From Verrucomicrobiota bacterium (GTDB lineage Bacteria; Verrucomicrobiota; Verrucomicrobiia; Limisphaerales; UBA9464), in contig CANGKZ010000020.1 in the NCBI GenBank assembly GCA_947454705.1, forward strand, positions 26,157-90,156: 64,000 nt of DNA. The letters run 5' to 3'. This document shows, one piece after another, positions 17,650 to 25,816 of this stretch. The translations under genes and the position numbers were made by a program. The stretch's first letter is position 1, and every line of letters begins with the position of its first letter. The notes below the pieces were generated by a model. The model saw only the letters and a program-made list of their open reading frames with translations, did no database searches and was not told the origin of the DNA.

Positions 17650-18858
17650 TCAACGGCTCCGCGCCCGCCGCGACTCCGCCGCCACCTCGGCAAACAAATC
17701 CCGCCAGTGATTGAAGGCAATCTCGCGGCTGTAGGTGGATTCCACCCATTGGCGCTGTCTGCCGGCTTTTTCGGCCGCCTCCTGGGGAGACTGGACGATG
17801 GAATAAAACGCACGCGACATCGCCTCAGGGTCCCGGCGTGGAACCATCCAGGCTCTTTCACGGAGATGCGACGCCATACCTCCGACATCGCTGGCAACCA
17901 CCGGAACACCGCAGGCCATACCCTCCAGGGTCGCCAGTGAAAGCCCCTCTTCAAGCGAGGACTGGCAGATCACATCCGCGGCACGGAAATAGTCCGCCAA
18001 TTCCTTCATGGGATGCATGGCCGGACGACCCAGCACCCATTCCTTCCCGAGAGGGAGCCCCATCTCGGCAGCCATCCTGAGAAAACTCTCATAACCGCCG
18101 CCCAGATTGAGGATCACTGCATCCACTCCCAAGCGACGCAACAGCGCAACCGACTTGAGGGCCGTTTCCGGATCCTTCTCGTGGCTGATCCGGCTTGGAA
18201 ACAGGACAAGAAACCGGTCCAACGGAAGATTGTGACGGCGGCGAAGTTCAGCCCTTTCCTCTTTCGATGCCGGACGAAACGCTCGAACATCGATTCCGTA
18301 GTAGTGACCGGCCACCACCCGGCTGCAGTAGGCCCTCGCAATCGACTGCAGGTAGGGCCCCCAGGCAGCACATCGGGCCACCACTTTTCCGTTCACCGTA
18401 AGCAGCATTCGGATCACCGCTTCACCGCAAATGGCCGTCAACCAGCCCACCTGCCGACGCTCCCGGCGGCAGCGGAAGTACTCGGTGGCTGGAACAAGAA
18501 TATTCGCCACCACAGGGACTCCGCGGATCAGCGAGGCAAGGTTCGCATTCAACGTTCCGCGCAGGAGTTCCTGGGTCAGAATCACGTCAAACCGCCGGGC
18601 ATTGGAGATCAACCAGCCCAGCGAACGCGCTTGAAACATGACCCGTCCTCCCGGGATTTCATGAATGGTGATGGAGAGACCCGCTTCACGAATCCGGTTG
18701 TCGAGTCCACTCGAACGAAACGGAATCGACGGCACCACCAAGGTCAGGTCGCACACCGACGCCAGCCCGGTGACGAAGCGAATGTCCGTATGCCCTTCCA
18801 CCAGGAAAAGCACCCGGGTCCTCTTTACCGTCTGGGTAGCCGTCATTTCATCCACCAT
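17650..18858 (-). CDS. glycosyltransferase family 4 protein
   Basis: This 402-residue GT-B glycosyltransferase starts at 18858. The N-terminal half has RVLFLVEGHTDIRFVTGLA and GVPVVANILVPATEYFRCR. The C-terminal half has LVLFPSRISHEKDPETALKS, VILNLGGGYESFLRMAAEMG and the donor-site segment CQSSLEEGLSLATLEGMACG, then VPVVASDVGGMASHL. Together these match Glycos_transf_1. It should act at the cytoplasmic face of the inner membrane in glycan repeat assembly. A pentamer-repeat tract lies 54-88 bases upstream of its start and could affect expression. Its acceptor and sugar are unknown. Confidence 0.9.
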   Translation of the reverse strand: MVDEMTATQTVKRTRVLFLVEGHTDIRFVTGLASVCDLTLVVPSIPFRSSGLDNRIREAGLSITIHEIPGGRVMFQARSLGWLISNARRFDVILTQELLRGTLNANLASLIRGVPVVANILVPATEYFRCRRERRQVGWLTAICGEAVIRMLLTVNGKVVARCAAWGPYLQSIARAYCSRVVAGHYYGIDVRAFRPASKEERAELRRRHNLPLDRFLVLFPSRISHEKDPETALKSVALLRRLGVDAVILNLGGGYESFLRMAAEMGLPLGKEWVLGRPAMHPMKELADYFRAADVICQSSLEEGLSLATLEGMACGVPVVASDVGGMASHLRERAWMVPRRDPEAMSRAFYSIVQSPQEAAEKAGRQRQWVESTYSREIAFNHWRDLFAEVAAESRRARSR

Positions 18859-18911
18859 ACTGCAAGCTTCGTGTGCCGCTGCGTTTCCATCATCATCGGT
18901 TCCCGCTTCAG

Positions 18912-18946
18912 TTCAACTTAACTCAACTCAACTCTTCTCAATCCAA
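18912..18946. repeat. pentanucleotide (CTCAA-like) tandem tract
   Basis: Seven consecutive 5-base units (TTCAA, CTTAA, CTCAA, CTCAA, CTCTT, CTCAA, TCCAA) lie in the 131-base gap between two minus-strand glycosyltransferase genes, upstream of the gene starting at 18858. Confidence 0.6.
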
Positions 18947-18989
18947 TCCGGAACCCAAGGGATGTTACCGGCCGTGGTGAAGAAACGCT

Positions 18990-20129
18990 TCACAACAGCC
19001 CGCTGACACCGGTGGATCCAGTTGAACTCGCGGCTTGATATACCTGCCAGGTCGCCTCGGCGCAGGCATTCCAATCATGGTGCGCAATTGTATTCCGGGC
19101 TGCAATCCCAACACGTCGAAGCGTCCCGGAATCACCCGACAAGGTTTCCAGGTATCGATGCAGCGAGGCGGAATCCGTCGGATCAAACAGGTAACCATCG
19201 ACACCGTGGGTCATAAGCTCCGCCGCCCCGACTTCGGACCCCACAATGCAGGCAAGTCCGCTCGACATGGCTTCGGTGACAACCATACCAAACGGCTCAT
19301 AGGGGCTCGGATACACAAAGATATCGGCGGCACGATAGGCGACCTCCGGCTCCGGAGTGAACCCGGCAAAAACAACACGATGGGCCACCCCAAGCACCTC
19401 GGCCTGCATCCGATAAGGTTCCGGATCCGATCGCGAAACCACCAACAGCCGGGCCTGCGGGAAACGCGGAAGCTCCGCAATGGTCTCCTTCAATCCCTTT
19501 ACCGCCTCCCCGACAAACAACCACACGAGGCCAGGTCCCGGAATTCCGAGACGTCCTCGAAGTTCCAACTTCTCCGCTTCATCACGGGCCGGCCGGAACA
19601 CCCCGGTATCCGTTCCGTGGGGAATCACCGACAACGGCCTGTTCCATCCGTATTCCGCCGCCAGTTCGGTGCCCAGCCGGCGTGACATCACGATGGCGTG
19701 TCGGGCCCGCGACTGCCGATAAAACGAGTGCTCGATCGGCGTGACAATTGCGGAAAAAACCCTCGCCCTTTGTTGCCGCGAAGCCAGCTTACGCGCACGG
19801 ACGGCGTTGATCATGTGAACCGTTACGACATCGGCGGACCAGCACGAGAGACCCTGAGCATGGATCAATCCCGGGCGGGCGCGTCGGACCGCGAGCTGGG
19901 AGAGAGCGAGAAATGAGAACACTGCTCCGATGTACCGCCTGCGCCAGGCCGGAACGTGAACCCATTGAACTGCCGAAAGATCCCTGAGGACTGCCGGATC
20001 GGCGGTGTTGCTGAAGACGGAAAAACGGGCGCGAGACTGAAGACGTCGGAGAATCTCGACCACATAACGCCCCTGTCCGTTGGTCAGGTTCAGGTCATGG
20101 ATCACCAGCGCTATGTCGGGGGCCGCCAC
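18990..20129 (-). CDS. glycosyltransferase family 4 protein (inverted-pair paralogue A)
   Basis: This 379-residue GT4 enzyme starts at a GTG (20129). Landmarks are the glycine-rich NGQGRYVVEILRRL at the N-terminus, LIHAQGLSCWSADVVTVHM, VIPHGTDTGVFRP in the linker to the donor domain, VWLFVGEAVKGLKETIAELP, and FVYPSPYEPFGMVVTEAMSS as the EX7E-type donor site. The next gene on the opposite strand (20265-21380) shares nearly all of these blocks in the same order, so the two are inverted paralogues. It is probably one of the sugar-transfer steps of the exopolysaccharide. Confidence 0.9.
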   Translation of the reverse strand: MAAPDIALVIHDLNLTNGQGRYVVEILRRLQSRARFSVFSNTADPAVLRDLSAVQWVHVPAWRRRYIGAVFSFLALSQLAVRRARPGLIHAQGLSCWSADVVTVHMINAVRARKLASRQQRARVFSAIVTPIEHSFYRQSRARHAIVMSRRLGTELAAEYGWNRPLSVIPHGTDTGVFRPARDEAEKLELRGRLGIPGPGLVWLFVGEAVKGLKETIAELPRFPQARLLVVSRSDPEPYRMQAEVLGVAHRVVFAGFTPEPEVAYRAADIFVYPSPYEPFGMVVTEAMSSGLACIVGSEVGAAELMTHGVDGYLFDPTDSASLHRYLETLSGDSGTLRRVGIAARNTIAHHDWNACAEATWQVYQAASSTGSTGVSGLL

Positions 20130-20264
20130 GTGTTCAAACCCTCGTTATCCGCAGCCGATCCAGTCAAGACTGCGCAACGAAAAGCGTTTTGCTCCCGGAG
20201 CCTGCCAGCTTGCACCCGGAGGAATACCCGCCGAGAGTGCCCCTGCCCCGCAGCTGCCGCCCTG
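20130..20264. promoter_or_regulatory. divergent region between paralogous glycosyltransferase genes
   Basis: The 135 bases separate the divergent starts of the two paralogous GT4 genes and must carry both promoters. No clear -35/-10 pair or operator was recognised. Confidence 0.3.
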
Positions 20265-21380
20265 ATGAAACTCGCGCTGGTTGTTCACGACTTCGATCCC
20301 GGCTACGGCCAGGGTCGCTACTGCGTGGAGATCGCACGCCGCCTCGCGGGACGCATCGAAATCGAGGTTCACTCCAACACCTGGAACACCGACCCGATCC
20401 CGGGAACCGTGTGGAGGAAGGTTCCCGCGTGGCGAAAGAATGTGGTCACCACCGTCGCCTCGTTTCTCCCGTCGGCAGCGCGATCACTTCGACGCTATCC
20501 AGCAACCCTGGTCCACGCCCAGGGACTCTCCTGCTGGTCGGCAAACGTGATTACCGCCCACATTTGCAACGCGGCCCGACGCGCCCACCTTGCCGGCTCG
20601 CCCCTCACGGCCCGCGCCTTTGCCGCAGGCATCAGCCCGGTCGAACGCTCCTTCTACCGGCGGCAGAAAAACGCCCACCTGATTGCTGTTTCAGAAGTGG
20701 TACGCCGGGAAGTTCGCGATAACTACGGATGGAGCGGCGCATCATCGGTCATTTACCACGGCACCGACATCACCCGTTTTCGACCGCCTGAATCCACCGC
20801 AGAGCGTGCTGAAGCGCGCCAGCGGTACGGCTTGCCGGCGGAGGCGTGGGTCTGGCTGTTTGTTGGCGAGGCGGTGAAAGGCCTCCGCGAAATCATCCGC
20901 ATTCTTCCCCAGTTCCCGACGGTGCATCTCCTCGCCATCACCCGTTCGGTGCGGGACGAGTACCAGGCACTTGCTGAATCGCTCGGCGTCGCCGGACGCA
21001 CCCACCTCCGGGGTCCGGAATCAAAACTGGAACTCGCCTACCGGTCGGCCGATGTGTTTGTTTATCCCGCACATTACGACTCGTTCGCCCTGGTGGCCAC
21101 GGAGGCGATGGCCAGCGGGCTGCCCGTGCTGCTGGGCAACCAGATCGGAGCCGCGGAACTGATTACTGCCGGGGAAAACGGCCTGCTGTGCGACCCGCGC
21201 AATCCCGATTCCATCCAACAACAATTGCACTGGATCCAAAACCATCCCGATCGCGCTGCCGTCCTGGGACGAGCCGCACGAAAAACACTCGAACGCCACA
21301 CCTGGGATGACTGCGTCGCGTCGACCTGGTCCGTGTACCAACAGATGGACAGCTTCCTCGCATCGAAGAAAGTCGAATGA
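20265..21380 (+). CDS. glycosyltransferase family 4 protein (inverted-pair paralogue B)
   Basis: The protein has 371 residues from the ATG at 20265; this start aligns with the start of its paralogue, although the frame is open further upstream. Matching blocks are GQGRYCVEIARRL, HSNTWN (against FSNTAD), VPAWRKN, LVHAQGLSCWSANVITAH, VIYHGTDITRFRP, VWLFVGEAVKGLREIIRILP and VATEAMASGLPVLLGNQ. It is a GT-B enzyme with the same general role as its neighbour. The four-base overlap (ATGA) with the next gene implies translational coupling. Confidence 0.9.
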   Translation: MKLALVVHDFDPGYGQGRYCVEIARRLAGRIEIEVHSNTWNTDPIPGTVWRKVPAWRKNVVTTVASFLPSAARSLRRYPATLVHAQGLSCWSANVITAHICNAARRAHLAGSPLTARAFAAGISPVERSFYRRQKNAHLIAVSEVVRREVRDNYGWSGASSVIYHGTDITRFRPPESTAERAEARQRYGLPAEAWVWLFVGEAVKGLREIIRILPQFPTVHLLAITRSVRDEYQALAESLGVAGRTHLRGPESKLELAYRSADVFVYPAHYDSFALVATEAMASGLPVLLGNQIGAAELITAGENGLLCDPRNPDSIQQQLHWIQNHPDRAAVLGRAARKTLERHTWDDCVASTWSVYQQMDSFLASKKVE

Positions 21381-22486
21381 AACCAATCGCAGTTACCTTT
21401 CTGGTCAACGGACGATTCGACGGGATCGAAGCAGTCCGCGCCAACGGATTGGCGAAGCACCTGGATCCTTCCACCACACGGTTTCTCTATCGTGGTCATA
21501 GCCGCTGGGTGTCCGCCTGGAAATGGATCGGCGCACTCTGGGGAAACCACGCCCAAGTCCACTACGTGCTCAACACGGCAATGCCCGGAGCGTTGCTGGC
21601 GGTCTTCTGGCGCTTCGCGTTCGGGGTTCCCTACGTTCTCGACACAGGAGACGCCATTTATGCCATGGCAAGGCGCTCCGGGACCAAGGCAGGTTGGCGC
21701 CTTCCTCTGCTCTGGATGCTTGAGCGCGTCGCCGAGCGCTTTGCAGCAACCATTGTAGTTCGTGGAACAAACCACCGGGACCATCTGGTGCTGCAGGGGC
21801 GCAAACGCGTCGTGGTCATCCGCGACGGATGCGCCGAGCAGAGTTCGGCCACCGAGGACGCCGTCGATACGCTCCGAAAATCGCTCGGACTCGGAGACCG
21901 TTTTGTGGTGGGTCTGATGGGATCCCTGGTCTACAGCCCCCGACTTCAAATCTGCTACGGATGGGACCTCGTTGAGGCACTGGTTGATCTCAAGGATCTC
22001 CCGGTCACCGGATTGGTGATCGGAGACGGCCCCGGAATGAAGTGGCTGGTTCAGCATGCCACCAAGCTCGGAGTCATCGACAGACTGGTTTTCACGGGGC
22101 GAATTCCCTACTCAGCAGTTCCCACGTACCTCCGGCTCATGGACGTCGCCATATCCACGCAGACCAACAATCTGCCTGGGCAAGTTCGCACCACCGGAAA
22201 GGTCCCGGAATACATGGCTGCGGAACGGTTCATTCTGGCAAGCAAGGTCGGGGAAGCAGCGCTCCTGTTGCCGGACATCATGCTGATTGATTTCAACGGG
22301 GAGGTGGACCGCTCGTATCCCAAGCGACTCGCCGAGCGCATTCGGTTACTCCAGTCGAAACCCGCCTTACTCGAGGCACGATACGGAACGACTGCCCTTG
22401 CAGCACAAGAGTGCAACTACTCCTATCTGAGCTCCCGACTTGTCTGGGTCATCGAGGAAATCCTCAAGGCCAAGACGCCGAAATAA
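21377..22486 (+). CDS. GT4-type glycosyltransferase
   Basis: This 369-residue protein has GT-B architecture. The N-terminal half includes VNGRFDGIEAVRANGLAKHL and VPYVLDTGDAIYAMARRSG. The C-terminal half includes VVGLMGSLVYSPRL, TGLVIGDGPGMKWLVQHATK, RLVFTGRIPYSAVPTYL and then TTGKVPEYMAAERFILAS in the donor-binding region, where the classic EX7E pair is less clear than in its neighbours. It is coupled to the preceding glycosyltransferase by a four-base overlap. Its 3' end overlaps the convergent FHA gene by 23 bases. Confidence 0.82.
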   Translation: MKPIAVTFLVNGRFDGIEAVRANGLAKHLDPSTTRFLYRGHSRWVSAWKWIGALWGNHAQVHYVLNTAMPGALLAVFWRFAFGVPYVLDTGDAIYAMARRSGTKAGWRLPLLWMLERVAERFAATIVVRGTNHRDHLVLQGRKRVVVIRDGCAEQSSATEDAVDTLRKSLGLGDRFVVGLMGSLVYSPRLQICYGWDLVEALVDLKDLPVTGLVIGDGPGMKWLVQHATKLGVIDRLVFTGRIPYSAVPTYLRLMDVAISTQTNNLPGQVRTTGKVPEYMAAERFILASKVGEAALLLPDIMLIDFNGEVDRSYPKRLAERIRLLQSKPALLEARYGTTALAAQECNYSYLSSRLVWVIEEILKAKTPK

Positions 22487-22856
22487 GAAGCCAAAGCAGT
22501 TCCGCCACACCGATCAGAAGGATCAGCGAAGCCGCTCCGATCTCAAGCCAGTCGAGATTGCGTGGTCGCGCAGGGCAAAGCCGGAACTGGAGGCCCACCC
22601 CTCCAAGTTCAAACACATCGCCATTCTTGATGCGAAGGGATCGGTGGGATTTGCCGCCGCTGTAAATCGTGGCCTCGCCCACTGCTTCGATGTGAAACCC
22701 TTCTGGGCCCCGATCCGCGAGCACGGCGTGCTTTAAAGCGACGCCAGTCGATTCCAAATCGATGTCGGACCCGGAGCGTCCAATCGAGCACGGCAAAGCC
22801 GGCAGCGGAATTACCGTCTGCGCCCGCCGTCCGGTAAGGATGGCAAGCTCAAGCAT
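22464..22856 (-). CDS. small tail-anchored FHA-domain protein
   Basis: This 130-residue protein carries one forkhead-associated domain (about residues 10-95) and one hydrophobic segment at the C-terminus (about 103-127, LDWLEIGAASLILLIGVAELL). FHA hallmarks are the IGRSGSDIDL strand-loop, then the serine/His region VALKHAVLADRG, and IKNGDVFELGGVGLQF near the end. FHA domains bind phosphothreonine peptides. It starts eight bases after the OPX lipoprotein gene stop, in the same operon as a tyrosine autokinase, which suggests a regulatory or scaffolding part in polysaccharide export. Some family hallmarks are degenerate, so phospho-binding is not assured. Confidence 0.7.
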   Translation of the reverse strand: MLELAILTGRRAQTVIPLPALPCSIGRSGSDIDLESTGVALKHAVLADRGPEGFHIEAVGEATIYSGGKSHRSLRIKNGDVFELGGVGLQFRLCPARPRNLDWLEIGAASLILLIGVAELLWLLISASWP

Positions 22857-22864
22857 CGCAACAC

Positions 22865-23530
22865 TCAGAGCAGCGTGCGATGAACATGAACCGTGTCACC
22901 GGGATAAAGGGGGATGTCGAACTTGGGATCATCCACCGCTTTGCGAAGGTTCACCTTCAAGGTCTCGCCATTGGCCCGCTTGATGAGCACTTGACGGCGG
23001 TTGGCGAATTCCGTGCAGCCCCCAGCCGCGTTGATCGCAGTGGTCAGGGTCATGCCCGCAGTGAAGGGAACGGTACCGCTCGGGGTGCGGACCTCGCCAC
23101 CGACCGAGATGAACAATCCCAGGCGTTCGATGGTGACCTTGATGCGGTTGTACAGCTTCCGCTGCTTGACGTAGATATCTTCGATTTCCTTTTCCAGATC
23201 CGTCCGCTTTTTGCCGAGCAGGTAGATCTCCACATTCTTGTGAAGCGTGAGCTTTCCGTCCTCGGGAATCTGATCATCTGTCGCAGCCGGTGCATCGGGA
23301 ATGTCGGCAAAGACGATGCGAATCCGGTCTCCAGCACGGAGGTAATCCATTCCGAGCGAGGAGGCGGCTTTGGCGGCTGCCGCTTCATTGGAAGCCGTCT
23401 TCACAGCACCGGGCGCGGCCACGGGATCCGCGTCAGGCGACGTGGTCTGACATCCCGACACCAGGACTGCACACACGAAGGCGGCAAGGATGGACCACAC
23501 CGTACGGATTCGAAATCGATCGAGATTCAT
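22865..23530 (-). CDS. short polysaccharide export (OPX/Wza-family) lipoprotein
   Basis: The protein has 221 residues with a lipoprotein signal ending in LVSGC (C27). The Poly_export domain (about 58-135, YLRAGDRIRIVFADIP to YNRIKVTIERLG) is followed by one SLBB-like domain (about 138-218, ISVGGEVRTPSGTVPFTAGM, then LYPGDTVHV). It is much shorter than E. coli Wza (about 380 residues) and lacks a C-terminal amphipathic helix that could span the outer membrane. Short OPX proteins of this class are known to work with a separate outer-membrane barrel, which fits the barrel gene two genes upstream. Confidence 0.88.
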   Translation of the reverse strand: MNLDRFRIRTVWSILAAFVCAVLVSGCQTTSPDADPVAAPGAVKTASNEAAAAKAASSLGMDYLRAGDRIRIVFADIPDAPAATDDQIPEDGKLTLHKNVEIYLLGKKRTDLEKEIEDIYVKQRKLYNRIKVTIERLGLFISVGGEVRTPSGTVPFTAGMTLTTAINAAGGCTEFANRRQVLIKRANGETLKVNLRKAVDDPKFDIPLYPGDTVHVHRTLL

Positions 23531-23582
23531 GTCACTTATGCTTCTTTAGCCACTGTGGCGGTCGTGCCGAGAGACGACGGGA

Positions 23583-25760
23583 TCAGTATTTAGGCCGCAC
23601 GTCGATGCCGGACTTGGAAGCCTTGGCCGCCTTACCGTCTGCCTTCTTCTCCCCCTCAGGGCGGCTGTCGTCGCTCTTGGAGTAGTAGTCGTAGTAGTAG
23701 CCGCTGTAGTAGTAGTAGTAGCTGTCCTGCGAAATGTTGATGTTGTTCAACACCACGCCGAGAAGCTTGCCGCCCACCTTCTCGACCATCTGCTTCGCGC
23801 GAAGCGTCATCTGCTGGGGATACTTGCGGTACTGAACCACCAGGATCGCCATGTCCACTTCACTCGCGAGAATCGAGGCGTCGCTGACGCCCATGATCGG
23901 CGGAGAATCGAAGAACACGAAATCGTATCGGCTCTTGGCCTCCTCGATGAACGCCCGCATTGCAGCGGAATTCAAGATGCCCATCGAGCTGCTGGGGAGC
24001 TTACCCGAGGGAAGGAAGTCCATCGAAGGCAGGCTCGTGGTCTGAATCACTTCCTCCAGCTTGTTCTGCTTGAGGAGGTAGTTGGTCAGACCGACGGTGT
24101 TCGCGACGTTCATCAGCTTGTGCAAGCTGGGACGACGCAAATCGGAGTCCACGATCAGCACGCGGCTGCCCTGCTGGGCAAAGATGGTCGCGAGATTGAA
24201 GATCGTGGTCGATTTACCTTCGCCTGCGCCGCCGGACACGACGGTCATGGTGCGCAGACCCGGATCCTTGCGTGAGAACAAAACGTTGGTGCGCAGGACG
24301 CGATAGGCTTCCGCGTGCGGACTCTCCGGTCCTTCGTTGATGAGCGTTCCGACGTTCTGCGGGATGACACCGAGCACAGGGGCTTGGAGGGCCTGTTCCA
24401 CGTCGTCGATGGTCTTAACGCTGGTGTCGAGGTATTCGATGAAGAATGCGAGACCGACGCCGAGCAGCAAACCGGCGATTGCGCCGAGGGCGATGTTCAA
24501 CATCTTCGCCGGCTTGACCGGGCGGAGTCCGGGAATGGCGTAGTCGACGATTTCGACCGAGCTTTCCTTGGAAATCGCACCCGTCACATTTTCCTGCATG
24601 ATCGCGGCAAGCATGGCCTGACGGACACGATCCAGAGTTTCCAACTGACGCTTCTTGTCGCGGTACGGCTGGTAGGTCGCCATTTTCTCAGCGTCCACCT
24701 TCTGAGCGTTGGACAGGGTTTCTTCGATCTTGTTCTTCGTGTCCCGGTCGGATTCCACCTGGGTGCTCATCGAGGCCATGATTCCCGCGACCTGCTTGTC
24801 GATCTGGGAATTCAGGGTCTTGATCACCTCATCGATACGCTTCACTTCGGGATGCTCCGGACCGTAGTCGGGATTCAACGAAACCTTCCGAACCTGGGCG
24901 GTGCTCAAGTCCTGCAACAGACTCTGCAAAAGCGCGGTCGGCTTGGTGGCGTTGAGCGCATCGCGCAGCTCGGATCCCTGCTTCTGCTTCAAATTGCGCA
25001 GAATGATTTCTTCCTGATTCAACCGACTCTCGATCTCGGTCTTCATCATGCTCAGACGACGAATCTCGTCGGTCGAGAGCGATTGGAACTGCCCGCCATC
25101 GACCACGATGTCGGGAATCTTGAGCCGTTGCTTCAGCTCATCCACCTCGGCCTGCTTCACCTTGAGGTCGGCCTCGAGATTCGACAGCTGATTGGTCAGA
25201 GTCTCCAGACCACGATCCTTTTTGCCAGACCGAAGGGAATTGCGGTACTGCTCGTAGGATTGGGCGACCGCATTCGCGACATCAGCCGCCGACTGAGCCG
25301 TCGGGCTAAGGGCGGTGATTTCGATGATCGAGGTGTTGCGGAACTGCTTTACCTCCACCTGACCGGATAGGATGTCATAGGACTCCTGAGTGGTGTACTC
25401 CCGGGCCGATTTGTTCCGCTTCGAGAATTCGACGTTTAGGCCGAGTTTCTCGATGACCGGATTTAGGATTTTCCGCGACTTGAGAACCTCGAACTCCGTG
25501 GTGAGGAAGTACGGGTCATACATCTGCGACCCGCCGCCGATTCCGAAAGGCGTGATGTCGGGAGTATCCTTTTCGATCTTGAGCCGGGCAGTACTGGAAT
25601 AGGAAACCGGAAGAACGAAGGTCACCGCGGTCGTGGTGATGACCACGAGGAGGAACACCGCGAGGATGATGACCTTGCGGATCCGGATGATCCGCCAATA
25701 GTCCAGGAAGTGAAGCTTTGCGTCCGACGACGGCGCCGGCGGTGTCTTGGCGGGTTCCAT
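23583..25760 (-). CDS. polysaccharide co-polymerase / BY-type tyrosine autokinase (Wzz-BYK fusion)
   Basis: The 725-residue protein joins a Wzz chain-length domain to a cytoplasmic bacterial tyrosine kinase. TM1 is at about 31-51 (IILAVFLLVVITTTAVTFVL) and TM2 at about 430-450 (IALGAIAGLLLGVGLAFFI), with long periplasmic helices between. The kinase has Walker A SGGAGEGKST (near 510-518), Walker A' LIVDSDLRRPSLHK and Walker B FVFFDSPP. A Tyr-rich C-terminal cluster follows (two YYYYY/YYY runs, encoded by GTA triplets on the plus strand at 23691-23722), the usual autophosphorylation tail. It should control chain length and export of the exopolysaccharide. The start at 25760 directly abuts a terminator-like hairpin. 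Confidence 0.93.
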   Translation of the reverse strand: MEPAKTPPAPSSDAKLHFLDYWRIIRIRKVIILAVFLLVVITTTAVTFVLPVSYSSTARLKIEKDTPDITPFGIGGGSQMYDPYFLTTEFEVLKSRKILNPVIEKLGLNVEFSKRNKSAREYTTQESYDILSGQVEVKQFRNTSIIEITALSPTAQSAADVANAVAQSYEQYRNSLRSGKKDRGLETLTNQLSNLEADLKVKQAEVDELKQRLKIPDIVVDGGQFQSLSTDEIRRLSMMKTEIESRLNQEEIILRNLKQKQGSELRDALNATKPTALLQSLLQDLSTAQVRKVSLNPDYGPEHPEVKRIDEVIKTLNSQIDKQVAGIMASMSTQVESDRDTKNKIEETLSNAQKVDAEKMATYQPYRDKKRQLETLDRVRQAMLAAIMQENVTGAISKESSVEIVDYAIPGLRPVKPAKMLNIALGAIAGLLLGVGLAFFIEYLDTSVKTIDDVEQALQAPVLGVIPQNVGTLINEGPESPHAEAYRVLRTNVLFSRKDPGLRTMTVVSGGAGEGKSTTIFNLATIFAQQGSRVLIVDSDLRRPSLHKLMNVANTVGLTNYLLKQNKLEEVIQTTSLPSMDFLPSGKLPSSSMGILNSAAMRAFIEEAKSRYDFVFFDSPPIMGVSDASILASEVDMAILVVQYRKYPQQMTLRAKQMVEKVGGKLLGVVLNNINISQDSYYYYYSGYYYDYYSKSDDSRPEGEKKADGKAAKASKSGIDVRPKY

Positions 25761-25797
25761 GAAAAAAAAGGAGGCTGAAATGGGTTTCCAGCCTCCT
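25761..25797 (-). terminator. intrinsic terminator or attenuator between barrel and Wzz-BYK genes
   Basis: On the minus strand AGGAGGCTG (25797-25789) pairs with CAGCCTCCT (25777-25769), extended by GAAA/TTTC around a short loop, and is followed by eight Ts ending one base before the ATG at 25760. It lies 20 bases after the barrel gene stop. Confidence 0.8.
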
Positions 25798-25816
25798 GCA
25801 ATCGAATTTTAACCGC

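Noticed and set aside
23691..23722. GTA triplet repeat taken as a possible microsatellite
   Set aside because: It encodes the Tyr cluster expected at the C-terminus of BY-kinases, so selection on protein function explains it.
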